Shown: piece by piece, positions 41,923 to 49,927 of the stretch
Position numbering within the stretch: position 1 is the first letter of the stretch
Layout: each line of letters begins with the position of its first letter
Source of the DNA: Syntrophales bacterium
GTDB lineage: Bacteria; Desulfobacterota; Syntrophia; Syntrophales; UBA2210
NCBI GenBank assembly: GCA_028718565.1
Contig: JAQULO010000003.1
Span: 19,999-73,291, forward strand
Length of the DNA stretch: 53,293 bases
Direction: 5' to 3'
The notes under the pieces: generated by a model
Database searches by the model: none
Seen by the model: only the letters and a program-made list of their open reading frames with translations
Told to the model about the DNA's origin: nothing
Made by a program: the position numbers and the translations under genes

Positions 41923-42909
41923 ATGTTGTATCTTCATGGGTTAGGCCATTTTCATCCGGAAAATGTGATTACGAACCGGTTTCTGGAGGAGCTGGACATC
42001 GGAAGCAGCGAGGGATGGATACTGGAGCGGGTCGGCATAAAGACCCGTCGGACAGCCCTGCCCCTGGATTATATCAAGACGACAAAAAATAAGGACCCGC
42101 GGGCCGCTAGGGGAGTCTGCCTGTATACAAATGCCCAGACAGGGGGACGCGCGGCGCGCCTGGCCCTGGAGAGGGCGAGATTGCAGCCCAGAGATATCGG
42201 TATGGTTATCTCGGGAAGCTCCGCACCCGATTACGTCACACCGGCCGAGGCGGCCACCGTGGCGGCGGAGATCGGGGCCGATGTCCCCTGTTTCGATCTT
42301 AATTCAGCCTGTTCCACCTTCGGGATGCAGTTGAAGTTCCTCTCCGACATGAGGCCGGGGATACTTCCCCCCTACGTCCTGATTGTCAATCCGGAGAATG
42401 TCACCCGTGTCATAGATTATTCCGACCGGAAGTCTGCCCCTCTGTTCGGAGACGGGGCCAGCGCCGCCGTCGTGTCCGCGTCCGTTCCCTCGAAGATGGT
42501 ATTTGAGGCCTTTTTCTGTGATTCAAATCCCCTGTCGTGGGACAAGGTCAGAGTCCCCCGCGTGGGACACTTCGATCAGGATGGGGGCGCCGTCCAAGGG
42601 TTTGCAATACGCAAGACGACACAGCTGCTCAGGGAATTACAGGAACTGTACCCTGCAGGATATGAAAGATTCAAGTTTGTCGGGCATCAGGCGAACTTCG
42701 GCATGCTCAAGACCGTGTGCGAGCGGTGCGGGATATCCGAAGAAGATCACTGGAACAATGTTATCGATTACGGCAACGCCGGATGCTCAGGAGCCCCGTG
42801 TGTCCTCAGCCAGCACTGGGATGACCTGCGCGGCGGAGACTATATCGCATTGGCCCTGGTGGGCGCGGGGCTCACCTGGGTTCGTACGATGCTGAAAATA
42901 GTAGAATAA
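41923..42909 (+). CDS. fabH: 3-oxoacyl-ACP synthase III-like condensing enzyme
   Basis: 328 residues with a thiolase fold. The catalytic triad is Cys130 in LNSACSTFG, His in FVGHQANFGML near 249, and Asn in DYGNAGCSGAP near 285. Families with this triad start chains by condensing an acyl-CoA with malonyl-ACP. The N-terminus (YLHGLGHFHPENVITN, then ERVGIKTRRTA) is FabH-like, but the sequence around 60-75 (RAARGVCLYTNAQTGG) is unusual, so the primer may not be acetyl-CoA. The gene starts 3 bases after the acyl-CoA dehydrogenase stop. Confidence 0.87.
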   Translation: MLYLHGLGHFHPENVITNRFLEELDIGSSEGWILERVGIKTRRTALPLDYIKTTKNKDPRAARGVCLYTNAQTGGRAARLALERARLQPRDIGMVISGSSAPDYVTPAEAATVAAEIGADVPCFDLNSACSTFGMQLKFLSDMRPGILPPYVLIVNPENVTRVIDYSDRKSAPLFGDGASAAVVSASVPSKMVFEAFFCDSNPLSWDKVRVPRVGHFDQDGGAVQGFAIRKTTQLLRELQELYPAGYERFKFVGHQANFGMLKTVCERCGISEEDHWNNVIDYGNAGCSGAPCVLSQHWDDLRGGDYIALALVGAGLTWVRTMLKIVE

Positions 42910-42936
42910 GATATTTGATTTGATAGCGAGAAATTT

Positions 42937-43533
42937 GTGAACTACTCTGAATTTATGAAAAAAGAAAGCTTTGGACTGAGCGATCTGATCGCCTTTGCCT
43001 ACGGACGGCTTGTGGATAACCCGCCCGAGGAGTTTGACTCCCGACTGCCCGCACCCCCGTTCCTGATGGTGGATCGCATCATTTCGATAGGGGGCAACGG
43101 ACGGAAGGGAACCATTGCCGCCGAGCAGGATATAAAGATGGACGCCTGGTATTTTCAGTGTCACATGCCTGGAGATCCCGTGCATCCGGGATGTCTGTGC
43201 GTGGATGCGATCTGGCAGTTGCTGGGTTTTTACTGCTGCTGGCGAGGGGGATTAGGCGGAGGCAGGGCCTTGGGCTGTGAGGAGATCATCTTCAACGGAC
43301 AGATCCGACCCTATAACAAAACGGTCCGGTATGAGGTCGACGTGAAGCGGTTTGCCAATCTCAAGGATTCGGGTGCGAGCATCGTTATAGGAGATGGCAG
43401 GGTATTTGTTGATGATGAGCTGATCATGACCGTTAAGAAGGCCCGTACCGGAATTTTCAGGGGGATTATCTATCCCGATTACCCGAAGGTGTCCCCCAAT
43501 GCGAAGGGTGGCATTATCGAAAGGAACATATGA
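42937..43533 (+). CDS. fabA: FabA-type 3-hydroxyacyl-ACP dehydratase/isomerase
   Basis: 198 residues, a hot-dog fold. His76 and Asp90 of CHMPGDPVHPGCLCVDAIWQ are the catalytic pair of FabA, which has Asp where FabZ has Glu; ALGCEEIIFNGQIRP follows. FabA both dehydrates and isomerises trans-2 to cis-3 enoyl chains, introducing a retained double bond. It begins at GTG 42937, giving the family-typical NYSEFMKKESF, with a weak ribosome-binding site. It overlaps fabG by 4 bases. Confidence 0.88.
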   Translation: MNYSEFMKKESFGLSDLIAFAYGRLVDNPPEEFDSRLPAPPFLMVDRIISIGGNGRKGTIAAEQDIKMDAWYFQCHMPGDPVHPGCLCVDAIWQLLGFYCCWRGGLGGGRALGCEEIIFNGQIRPYNKTVRYEVDVKRFANLKDSGASIVIGDGRVFVDDELIMTVKKARTGIFRGIIYPDYPKVSPNAKGGIIERNI

Positions 43534-44288
43534 GCCATTCAAGATCAGGCAGTACAGATTCAGAATCGAGACCGGTGGCCATTGTCACGGGAGGCGGCAC
43601 CGGAATAGGCGCCGCATGCTGCGAGGCCCTCTTCCGCGAGGGGTTCAGGGTCGGTGTCCATTACCGGAGGAGTGAGGCCCAGGCGAAGGAGGTTCTCTCC
43701 CGGATCGAGGGCGGATTTCTCCTGAAGGCGGATCTCGCCGTTGTGGACGACGTCGAGGCGATGGTAAAGTCGATCAAGGAGATGACGGGTCGTGTGGATG
43801 TCCTGGTCAACAATGCCGGCGTATCTGTCAACAACGATATCAATTCGATGAAGATCGAAGAGTTTGATCTACAGCGATCAATGCTTCGCGGGACCTGGTA
43901 TCTCACGAAGCGGATACTGCGCCTCTTCATGCTGCGTACGGGGAGCGGGAGGATCATAAATATTTCAAGTGTAGTGGGGCATACCGGGAACAAATGGCAG
44001 ATCCCGTACACGATGGAAAAGGCGGCCCTCGATGCCTTCACAAAGTCTTTAACAAAGGAATTGCAGGGGCGTAATATCCTCGTCAATTCGGTGGCGCCGG
44101 GGTTTATCGATACGGCCATGACCACGGATCTTTCCGATGACGTGCGGCAGGGTATCTCCGAGAACATTCCCTTAGGAAGGATGGGTCGTCCCGAGGAGGT
44201 GGCCGATGTCGTGACCTTCCTTGCCTGTAGGGGCGCGTACATCACGGGGAGCGTGATTCATGTGAACGGAGGGCTCTATGGAGGCTGA
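43530..44288 (+). CDS. fabG: 3-oxoacyl-ACP reductase (FabG-like)
   Basis: 252 residues, a classical short-chain dehydrogenase. The NADPH loop is TGGGTGIG at 20-27, NNAGVSVNNDI lies near 94, and the catalytic Ser147, Tyr160 and Lys164 are in ISSVVG and YTMEK. VNSVAPGFIDTAMT is typical of FabG. It reduces the 3-oxo group after each condensation. It overlaps both neighbours, indicating tight coupling. Confidence 0.92.
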   Translation: MSHSRSGSTDSESRPVAIVTGGGTGIGAACCEALFREGFRVGVHYRRSEAQAKEVLSRIEGGFLLKADLAVVDDVEAMVKSIKEMTGRVDVLVNNAGVSVNNDINSMKIEEFDLQRSMLRGTWYLTKRILRLFMLRTGSGRIINISSVVGHTGNKWQIPYTMEKAALDAFTKSLTKELQGRNILVNSVAPGFIDTAMTTDLSDDVRQGISENIPLGRMGRPEEVADVVTFLACRGAYITGSVIHVNGGLYGG

Positions 44289-44754
44289 TCATGAGACAAT
44301 ACGGCAGGTCTTACAGATTGTTCCCCAGCAGCATCCGTTCCGCTTTCTCGATGACATACTGGAAATGGATGGGGAGCACATTATCGGGGCATATCGATTC
44401 CGGGATGACGAGTACTTCTACCGCGGGCACTTTCCCGGCCGGCCCGTTACCCCCGGGGTTGTTCTGATTGAAACGATGGCGCAGACGGGGGTCGTCGCCT
44501 TCGGCATATACCTGCTCATGCTGCAGGGGATGCCGTCCGACCGGATCAGACAGATGGTCACCCTCTTCGCCATGGTCGATGATTGTGAATTTAACGGCAT
44601 CGTGAGTCCGGGAGAGCGGGTTATCATCAAGGGTGGAAAGCTCTATTTCCGCAGGGGAAATCTAAAAACTAAGGTCAGCATGGAGAGAGAGAACGGGGAG
44701 CTTGTCTGTTCCGGAACGCTGACCGGCAGGGGAGTTGATTCTCATGAAACATAG
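44278..44754 (+). CDS. fabZ: FabZ-type 3-hydroxyacyl-ACP dehydratase
   Basis: 158 residues. His51 and Glu65 of YRGHFPGRPVTPGVVLIETMAQ are the FabZ catalytic pair, and VPQQHPFRFLDDILE the FabZ-like opening. It dehydrates 3-hydroxyacyl-ACP without isomerisation. The co-occurrence with a FabA-type enzyme in one operon suggests that some cycles retain a repositioned double bond. It overlaps fabG and the KAS II gene. Confidence 0.9.
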   Translation: MEADHETIRQVLQIVPQQHPFRFLDDILEMDGEHIIGAYRFRDDEYFYRGHFPGRPVTPGVVLIETMAQTGVVAFGIYLLMLQGMPSDRIRQMVTLFAMVDDCEFNGIVSPGERVIIKGGKLYFRRGNLKTKVSMERENGELVCSGTLTGRGVDSHET

Positions 44755-46021
44755 GGTTGTGGTAACGGGGATGGGCGTTGTGGCGCCGAACGGCCACGGG
44801 CTGATCGATTTTGAACAGGCCCTTCGCGAGGGGCGATCGGGAATCCGATTCTTTCCCCGGCTGGAGGAGCTGAAATTCGCCTGTCAGATAGGGGGGGCGC
44901 CGGAGAGGTTCGATGAGATTCTCACGAGCTATTTTGGCGAGGAAACACTCCTCTCAATGAACGAGAATATCGGATACATATCCGTATCCGCAGTGGACGC
45001 GTGGCGCGATGCGGGATTTAAGGTGCCCGGCGATAATGATCCAGTGGACTGGGAGACGGGCACTATCCTCGGGTGCGGTATCGGGGGTATGGATACGATT
45101 GCCGAAACAGTTGTCCCCATGGTGAGTGAGGGGAGGATACGACGTATGGGGAGCACGATTGTCGAGCGGGTCATGAACAGCGGCACGAGTGCCCGCGTGG
45201 GAGGGTTGCTGGCTTTAGGCAACCAGGTGACGTCAAACTCCGCCGCCTGCAGCACCGGCACGGAGGCCATCGTCGATGCACTGTGGAGGATACGGGCGGG
45301 ACTGGCAAAGAGGATGCTGGCGGGCGGGTCTGAAGGTCCCTCCCCCTACACATGGGCCGGATTCGATTCCATGCGTGTGATCGCGCGCAGGTTCAACGAT
45401 CAACCGGAAAAGGGCTCCCGACCGATGAGCGCCTCGGCGAACGGGTTTGTTCCTGGTGCGGGGGGTGCCGTTTTGGTCCTTGAGGAACTGGAGACGGCAC
45501 GATCCCGTGGCGCGAGAATTTACGCGGAGATCCTTGGCGGAGTCGTCAACTGTGGTGGTCAGCGAAACGGCGGCAGCATGACAGCGCCGAACCCGGAAGG
45601 GGTTCAGCGCTGTATCAGAGGCGCGGTAGCTGATGCGGGGATATCTCCCGATGAAATCGATGCCATCAACGGCCACCTGACCGCCACCTTTGCCGATCCG
45701 TCGGAAGTCAGAAACTGGTCGCAGGCCCTCGGTCGGAGTCCGGCCGATTTTCCCTATATAAACTCGACAAAATCGATGATCGGCCACTGCCTCGGGGCGG
45801 CCGGGGCCATTGAGAGTGTTGCAGTTGTCTTGCAGTTGCAGAAAGGGTTCCTGCACCCGTCCGTCAACTGTGAGGATGTGCATCCCGAGATTGAGGCCTT
45901 TGCGGAGAGGATTCCCCAGAAGGCCATGGAATATCCGGGGCTCAAGGTTATCGCCAAGGCCAGTTTCGGGTTTGGAGATGTTAACAGCTGCCTGATTTTC
46001 AAGAAGTGGGAAGAGGCATAA
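44744..46021 (+). CDS. fabF: 3-oxoacyl-ACP synthase II-like elongating enzyme
   Basis: 425 residues from ATG 44744 (AGGGGAG upstream). The thiolase-fold active site has Cys169 in SNSAACSTGTEAI, His311 in INGHLTATFADPSE and Lys343/His348 in STKSMIGHCLGAAGA. The block around His311 reads NGHLTAT where FabF has AHGTST/AHGTGT, so the substrate tunnel may be modified. It extends carrier-bound chains by two carbons. It is not a chain-length factor, because the Cys is retained. Confidence 0.92.
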   Translation: MKHRVVVTGMGVVAPNGHGLIDFEQALREGRSGIRFFPRLEELKFACQIGGAPERFDEILTSYFGEETLLSMNENIGYISVSAVDAWRDAGFKVPGDNDPVDWETGTILGCGIGGMDTIAETVVPMVSEGRIRRMGSTIVERVMNSGTSARVGGLLALGNQVTSNSAACSTGTEAIVDALWRIRAGLAKRMLAGGSEGPSPYTWAGFDSMRVIARRFNDQPEKGSRPMSASANGFVPGAGGAVLVLEELETARSRGARIYAEILGGVVNCGGQRNGGSMTAPNPEGVQRCIRGAVADAGISPDEIDAINGHLTATFADPSEVRNWSQALGRSPADFPYINSTKSMIGHCLGAAGAIESVAVVLQLQKGFLHPSVNCEDVHPEIEAFAERIPQKAMEYPGLKVIAKASFGFGDVNSCLIFKKWEEA

Positions 46022-46063
46022 TCGTTTTTAACTGACAAATATTAATATACTAAGGAGAATAAA

Positions 46064-46309
46064 ATGGACGAACAGCAGATTTTTATGGAGATGGTAGATA
46101 TTTTAAGGCCTTACGTCAAGGATCCGGCATTGCTTGACGGGGCGACAAAGGAAACCCACATACTGGACGACCTTAAGGTTAATTCCGCGCGTCTGGTCGA
46201 TGTGATCATAAAATGCGAGGATGTCTTTGACATCGAGATTGATGACGACGATGCCGATCAGATCAGGACGATCGGGAATGCCGTGGACGTAATAAAAGCT
46301 AAGTTATAG
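46064..46309 (+). CDS. Acyl carrier protein with atypical attachment motif
   Basis: 81 residues, acidic, a four-helix bundle by pattern. The phosphopantetheine site reads ILDDLKVNSARLVDVII, so Ser41 lies in NSA rather than the DSL of primary-metabolism carriers. The rest (CEDVFDIEIDDDDADQIRTI) is a normal ACP helix II/III. Such deviations are found in carriers of dedicated pathways that have their own phosphopantetheinyl transferase, and one is encoded two genes downstream. An AAGGAG site precedes the ATG. Confidence 0.9.
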   Translation: MDEQQIFMEMVDILRPYVKDPALLDGATKETHILDDLKVNSARLVDVIIKCEDVFDIEIDDDDADQIRTIGNAVDVIKAKL

Positions 46310-46316
46310 TGATATC

Positions 46317-47132
46317 ATGAATTGGAAAACAAGATATATGCTGCGTTTGCAGGGCTTGATGGGGCGTCTATCCCTTTTCGTTACCGGTCCCCTGACGCAT
46401 CTGGGTGTAAGGGTGATGGGGTACCGGGTCCGGGATCTCAGAAGGGTGAGAAGGACGATCCGGCAGCTCTTTAAGGAACACGGGGGGCCATGGATTATAT
46501 GCCCGAATCATCTCACCATGATAGATTCCGTGATCCTTCAGTGCGCCATGGCGCCGCTGCACGGTTATATGATCCGATACCGGCGATTTCCCTGGAATCT
46601 GCCGGAGCGTGCAAATTTCCAGAAGAATATATTTCTGGCGGTCTTTTGCTACCTGTCAAAGTGCATACCGATCAGCCGCGGAGGTGACCGGGTACAGATG
46701 AAATCCATTATGGACAGGTGCATCTATCTACTGAAGAGAAGAGAAAGCCTGCTCATCTTCCCGGAGGGGGGGCGTTCCCGCACGGGTCGGGTGAATGTGG
46801 AGAAAGCTTCCTACGGGGTGGGCCGCATGGTGGCCAATGCCCCTGATTGCCGGGTGATGTGCATATATCTTAGGGGAGACGGCCAGGAAACGTACGGCGG
46901 TATCCCCCGATTTGGTGAACGCTTCACCATGCAGATAGAGGCATTCACGCCGGAAATGGAAGGCACGGGTTTGAAGGCGCAGCGGGACTGTGCACGGCAG
47001 ATCGTAGGACGCCTGGCCCGCATGGAGGAAGATCATTTTGATAGGCAACGATATTGTGGATCTTATGACCCCTCAGGCAAGAGGCAAAAGTCGGAATATC
47101 CCCTTCATGGACAGGGTGTTCACGCCGGATGA
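46317..47132 (+). CDS. PlsC-like membrane-associated acyltransferase
   Basis: 271 residues. The HX4D catalytic motif is NHLTMID (His65, Asp70) and the acceptor-phosphate motif is FPEGGRSRTG (148-157). It lies in the cytosolic face of the inner membrane by family. It would transfer the finished chain from the carrier to a glycerolipid or another hydroxyl acceptor. Family similarity ends near residue 240. The last 30 codons overlap the next gene by 95 bases and look like out-of-frame sequence, so the C-terminus is unusual. Confidence 0.85.
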   Translation: MNWKTRYMLRLQGLMGRLSLFVTGPLTHLGVRVMGYRVRDLRRVRRTIRQLFKEHGGPWIICPNHLTMIDSVILQCAMAPLHGYMIRYRRFPWNLPERANFQKNIFLAVFCYLSKCIPISRGGDRVQMKSIMDRCIYLLKRRESLLIFPEGGRSRTGRVNVEKASYGVGRMVANAPDCRVMCIYLRGDGQETYGGIPRFGERFTMQIEAFTPEMEGTGLKAQRDCARQIVGRLARMEEDHFDRQRYCGSYDPSGKRQKSEYPLHGQGVHAG

Positions 47133-47664
47133 GCGGAGACTGATTCGAAACAGCGGCGATCCGGACATGGTCCTCTGGAGTCTGTGGGCTGGGAAGGAAA
47201 CGGGATATAAGGCTGTACGGAGTCGGAATCCTTCCGTTTCTTCCGCCCCTGGGCGGTATGAGGTGCGACCATCCTCCACCGGCGGTCTTCTTTCAGAGTC
47301 GGTTACCGTCCACACCCCCTGTGGTCCGGTATCCCTCCGTTTCTTCATCACCGGTGATTACGTCCACTGTATCGGAGCTACGGTAGAGGAAGATCTGGAT
47401 GGCGTTGTCTGGGATGTCCGGAAGGTCCCCCGGACTCGGCTTTCATCCGATGGTGAATCGAACTTTGTCCGCGAAATGGCGAAAAAGAGCATATCGATCT
47501 ACCTGGGCGAACAGCCGGAAGCCGTCGACATTATCCGCCCGAAAGAAGATGGAGGCCTGGCCCCTCCGGTGGTGTGGGTCGAGGGAAGAACCCCCAATAT
47601 CACTCTCAGCATGAGCCACGACGGTCGGTTTGCCGCCTGTGTGTTTTCGGCTCACCATGCCTGA
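47038..47664 (+). CDS. 4'-phosphopantetheinyl transferase superfamily protein
   Basis: 208 residues beginning at TTG 47038, with GGAGG nine bases upstream. IGNDIVDL at 2-9 carries the metal-binding Asp, DEERRLI-type DERRLI lies near 31, and WSLWAGKETGYKAV near 47-60 carries the metal Glu and phosphate-binding Lys residues. It converts apo-ACP to holo-ACP with CoA. Because the operon's carrier has an atypical attachment site, this is likely its dedicated activator. It reads inside the 3' end of the acyltransferase gene. Confidence 0.87.
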   Translation: MIGNDIVDLMTPQARGKSRNIPFMDRVFTPDERRLIRNSGDPDMVLWSLWAGKETGYKAVRSRNPSVSSAPGRYEVRPSSTGGLLSESVTVHTPCGPVSLRFFITGDYVHCIGATVEEDLDGVVWDVRKVPRTRLSSDGESNFVREMAKKSISIYLGEQPEAVDIIRPKEDGGLAPPVVWVEGRTPNITLSMSHDGRFAACVFSAHHA

Positions 47665-47876
47665 TCGAATACACCGTAATCTCACCGTCTCTTTGCTGGA
47701 GCCCCCCCTTTTCATGAAACCTTCTTTTGTTGCCTGATTGAGGCTGGGACCCGCGCAATTATTTATAGTACATCGCGCGCTGTACGCCGGGCTGTTTCTT
47801 TGCAGGCAGGCTCCCGTTCCACGCAGCGTAACGGAACTGAGGAGGGTCCGCGGATGCTCCTCCCTGAATAGGAGGT

Positions 47877-49046
47877 TCAGCGGCGTAGCCGCTCCTTCAG
47901 TGTCATGATTCTTCGGTAGGAGGCATCGATCCTGCCGGCCGGGATCGTTCCCTCGCGCACCAGCCTCTCCAGTATCGCACCGGCCCGCGATGCAATATCC
48001 TCCTCAAAGACGGAGTTGTTGGCAAAAACGAGGATGTCGACGCCGGCGAGGACGGCGCGCTCTATCGCGGTATCAAGGCCGTAGGACTGGCTTATCGCCT
48101 TCATCTGCATGTCGTCGGAGACGACCACACCATCATACCCCATATAATCACGCAGGATGTTTATCGTCTTGGAAGAGAGCGTGGCAGGCCATTGGGGGTC
48201 AAGCTTGCTGTTGAATACATGGGCCGTCATGATCATGTCACACCGTCCGGTCTTGAAGATATTATCAAACGGGATCAGCTCTTCGGGAGACCATGTGCCC
48301 GTGATATCGACGAATCCCTCGTGCGAATCGGCGGTGGAGCTTCCGTGGCCGGGGAAGTGTTTGATGGCGGAGAGGACGCCGCGGCCGTGCAGGGAATCGA
48401 TGACCGCAAGTGCATGCCGGGTTACGACCGCCGGGTCGGAGGAAAAGCTCCGCTCCAATTTTCCTATTACAGGATTGTCCGGGTTGGTATTCATATCCAC
48501 GACGGGGGCGAAGTTGAGGTTTATCCCCAGGGAGGCCAGTGTCTCAGCCATCCTATCCGCGTACTTCTTCGTTGTTTCAACTCCGTCCAGCGACCCGAGA
48601 TACTGCGCCGACACGGAAGGGGGGAACTCGAACTGCTCCTTCAGACGGCAGACCCGTCCCCCCTCCTGATCGATCGCAACAAAGAGGGGAATGGGAGCGG
48701 CACCCTGAAGGGCGGCCACCAGCTTTGTTACCTGCTGCGGGGACTTGATATTTCTGACGGGAGAGGCCGACGGGACGTCATAATCAAAGAGGATGACGCC
48801 CCCGATCCTTCCCTCTCTGATATCCCGCACGACGGGAGATCCTTCATCCACCACGAGGCCCCTGAACCCGACCATCAACATCTGTCCGATCTTCGCTCCG
48901 ATATCCGTCTCCGGGCCATCCGCTGCTGACGAGAAGGAAGGGTTCATCACACCGAAAACCGCGATGACGGCGCACAGCGCCGCCAGACAGATCCGTTCTT
49001 CACATTTGTGCCGAAACGTGATAGCTCTCACACAGATTTCCCCCAT
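47877..49046 (-). CDS. nagZ: Glycoside hydrolase family 3 beta-N-acetylhexosaminidase (NagZ-like)
   Basis: 389 residues. A hydrophobic segment ICLAALCAVIAVFGV at about 19-33, ending near SSA-A, suggests export or a membrane anchor. Conserved GH3 features are QMLMVGFRG, AIDQEGGRV, the substrate loop KHFPGHGSSTADSH whose Asp-His dyad is diagnostic of NagZ, and the nucleophile Asp in VVSDDMQM. It cleaves GlcNAc from anhydro-muropeptides. A secreted form, unlike cytosolic E. coli NagZ, may work in the periplasm. GTG 49031 behind GGGGGAA is a better-spaced start than ATG 49046. Confidence 0.92.
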   Translation of the reverse strand: MGEICVRAITFRHKCEERICLAALCAVIAVFGVMNPSFSSAADGPETDIGAKIGQMLMVGFRGLVVDEGSPVVRDIREGRIGGVILFDYDVPSASPVRNIKSPQQVTKLVAALQGAAPIPLFVAIDQEGGRVCRLKEQFEFPPSVSAQYLGSLDGVETTKKYADRMAETLASLGINLNFAPVVDMNTNPDNPVIGKLERSFSSDPAVVTRHALAVIDSLHGRGVLSAIKHFPGHGSSTADSHEGFVDITGTWSPEELIPFDNIFKTGRCDMIMTAHVFNSKLDPQWPATLSSKTINILRDYMGYDGVVVSDDMQMKAISQSYGLDTAIERAVLAGVDILVFANNSVFEEDIASRAGAILERLVREGTIPAGRIDASYRRIMTLKERLRR

Positions 49047-49135
49047 ACGTCTAGTACCGGAACAACTATCATATCGTGCGGGGGAATGCCATAGGTCTTG
49101 ACACGCGAGTATTCTCTCCGGAGTAGAAAAGAAAG

Positions 49136-49927
49136 ATGCCTCTCAATGTTGTTGTCTGCATAAAACAGGTCCCCGACCCGGAACAGTTCAACCGGATCAC
49201 CCTTGATCCCGCAACCGGCGCCATCCGCAGGGCGGGAATTCCGTCCATCACCAATCCCCTTGACCGGCACGCGATGGAGGAGGCGCTGCTCATACGACAG
49301 CGGTGTGGCGGCACGGTCTCGGCCATCACCATGGGACCGCCTCAGTCACGGAAGATCCTGGAAGACGCCCTCGCCATGGGGTGCGACAGGGGGGCGATCC
49401 TGTGCGATCCGGCCTTTGCCGGCGCGGACAGCCTCGCGACCGCGTACGTTCTATCGGCGGGGATCCGCGCCTTGGGGGCGTTCGACCTCGTCCTCTGCGG
49501 GAACGAATCGGTTGACGGCGCTACCGGACAGGTCACCCCGCAGCTTGCTGAGTTCCTAGACATACCGCACGTAACACACGCGAGGAAGATCACGCTGGTC
49601 GGTGAGAAGGCCGCCCTGGTGGAGCGGGTGGTCGAGGGGGGGCATCTACGGGTCGAGGTTACATTACCCGCGGCGATCTCTGTTCTGAAGGGGATCAACC
49701 GCTACCGTCTCCCCACGGCAATGGGGATTATGGCGGCGGCAGACCGGGAAATTGTCGAATATGACTGCTTTGTGTTCGAGGCCGACGGCGCCAGACCGGA
49801 ATCACCCACGCGGGTGTCCGAGGTCTTTGAATCGTCGCTGAAACGGAAGGTGAAGATGCTCAGCGGCAAGCCGGAAGCCGTTGCCCGTGAATTGCTGAAA
49901 AGACTGCGCGAGATGGAGGTCTTCTGA
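49136..49927 (+). CDS. etfB: Electron transfer flavoprotein beta subunit (second set)
   Basis: 263 residues. LNVVVCIKQVPDPEQFNRITLDP begins the fold and CGNESVDGATGQVTPQLAEFLDIPHVTHA is the nucleotide-binding block. The VDGATGQV form differs from IDNDSTQV in the first EtfB and is closer to what is seen in bifurcating ETFs; that is an inference. A TTGACA at 49098 precedes it, but no convincing -10 follows. It shares its last base with the start of the next gene's region. Confidence 0.93.
   Translation: MPLNVVVCIKQVPDPEQFNRITLDPATGAIRRAGIPSITNPLDRHAMEEALLIRQRCGGTVSAITMGPPQSRKILEDALAMGCDRGAILCDPAFAGADSLATAYVLSAGIRALGAFDLVLCGNESVDGATGQVTPQLAEFLDIPHVTHARKITLVGEKAALVERVVEGGHLRVEVTLPAAISVLKGINRYRLPTAMGIMAAADREIVEYDCFVFEADGARPESPTRVSEVFESSLKRKVKMLSGKPEAVARELLKRLREMEVF

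Noticed and set aside
44744-46021. Chain-length factor (as in polyketide or aryl polyene clusters)
   Set aside because: The nucleophile Cys169 and both His residues are present, so it is an active condensing enzyme.
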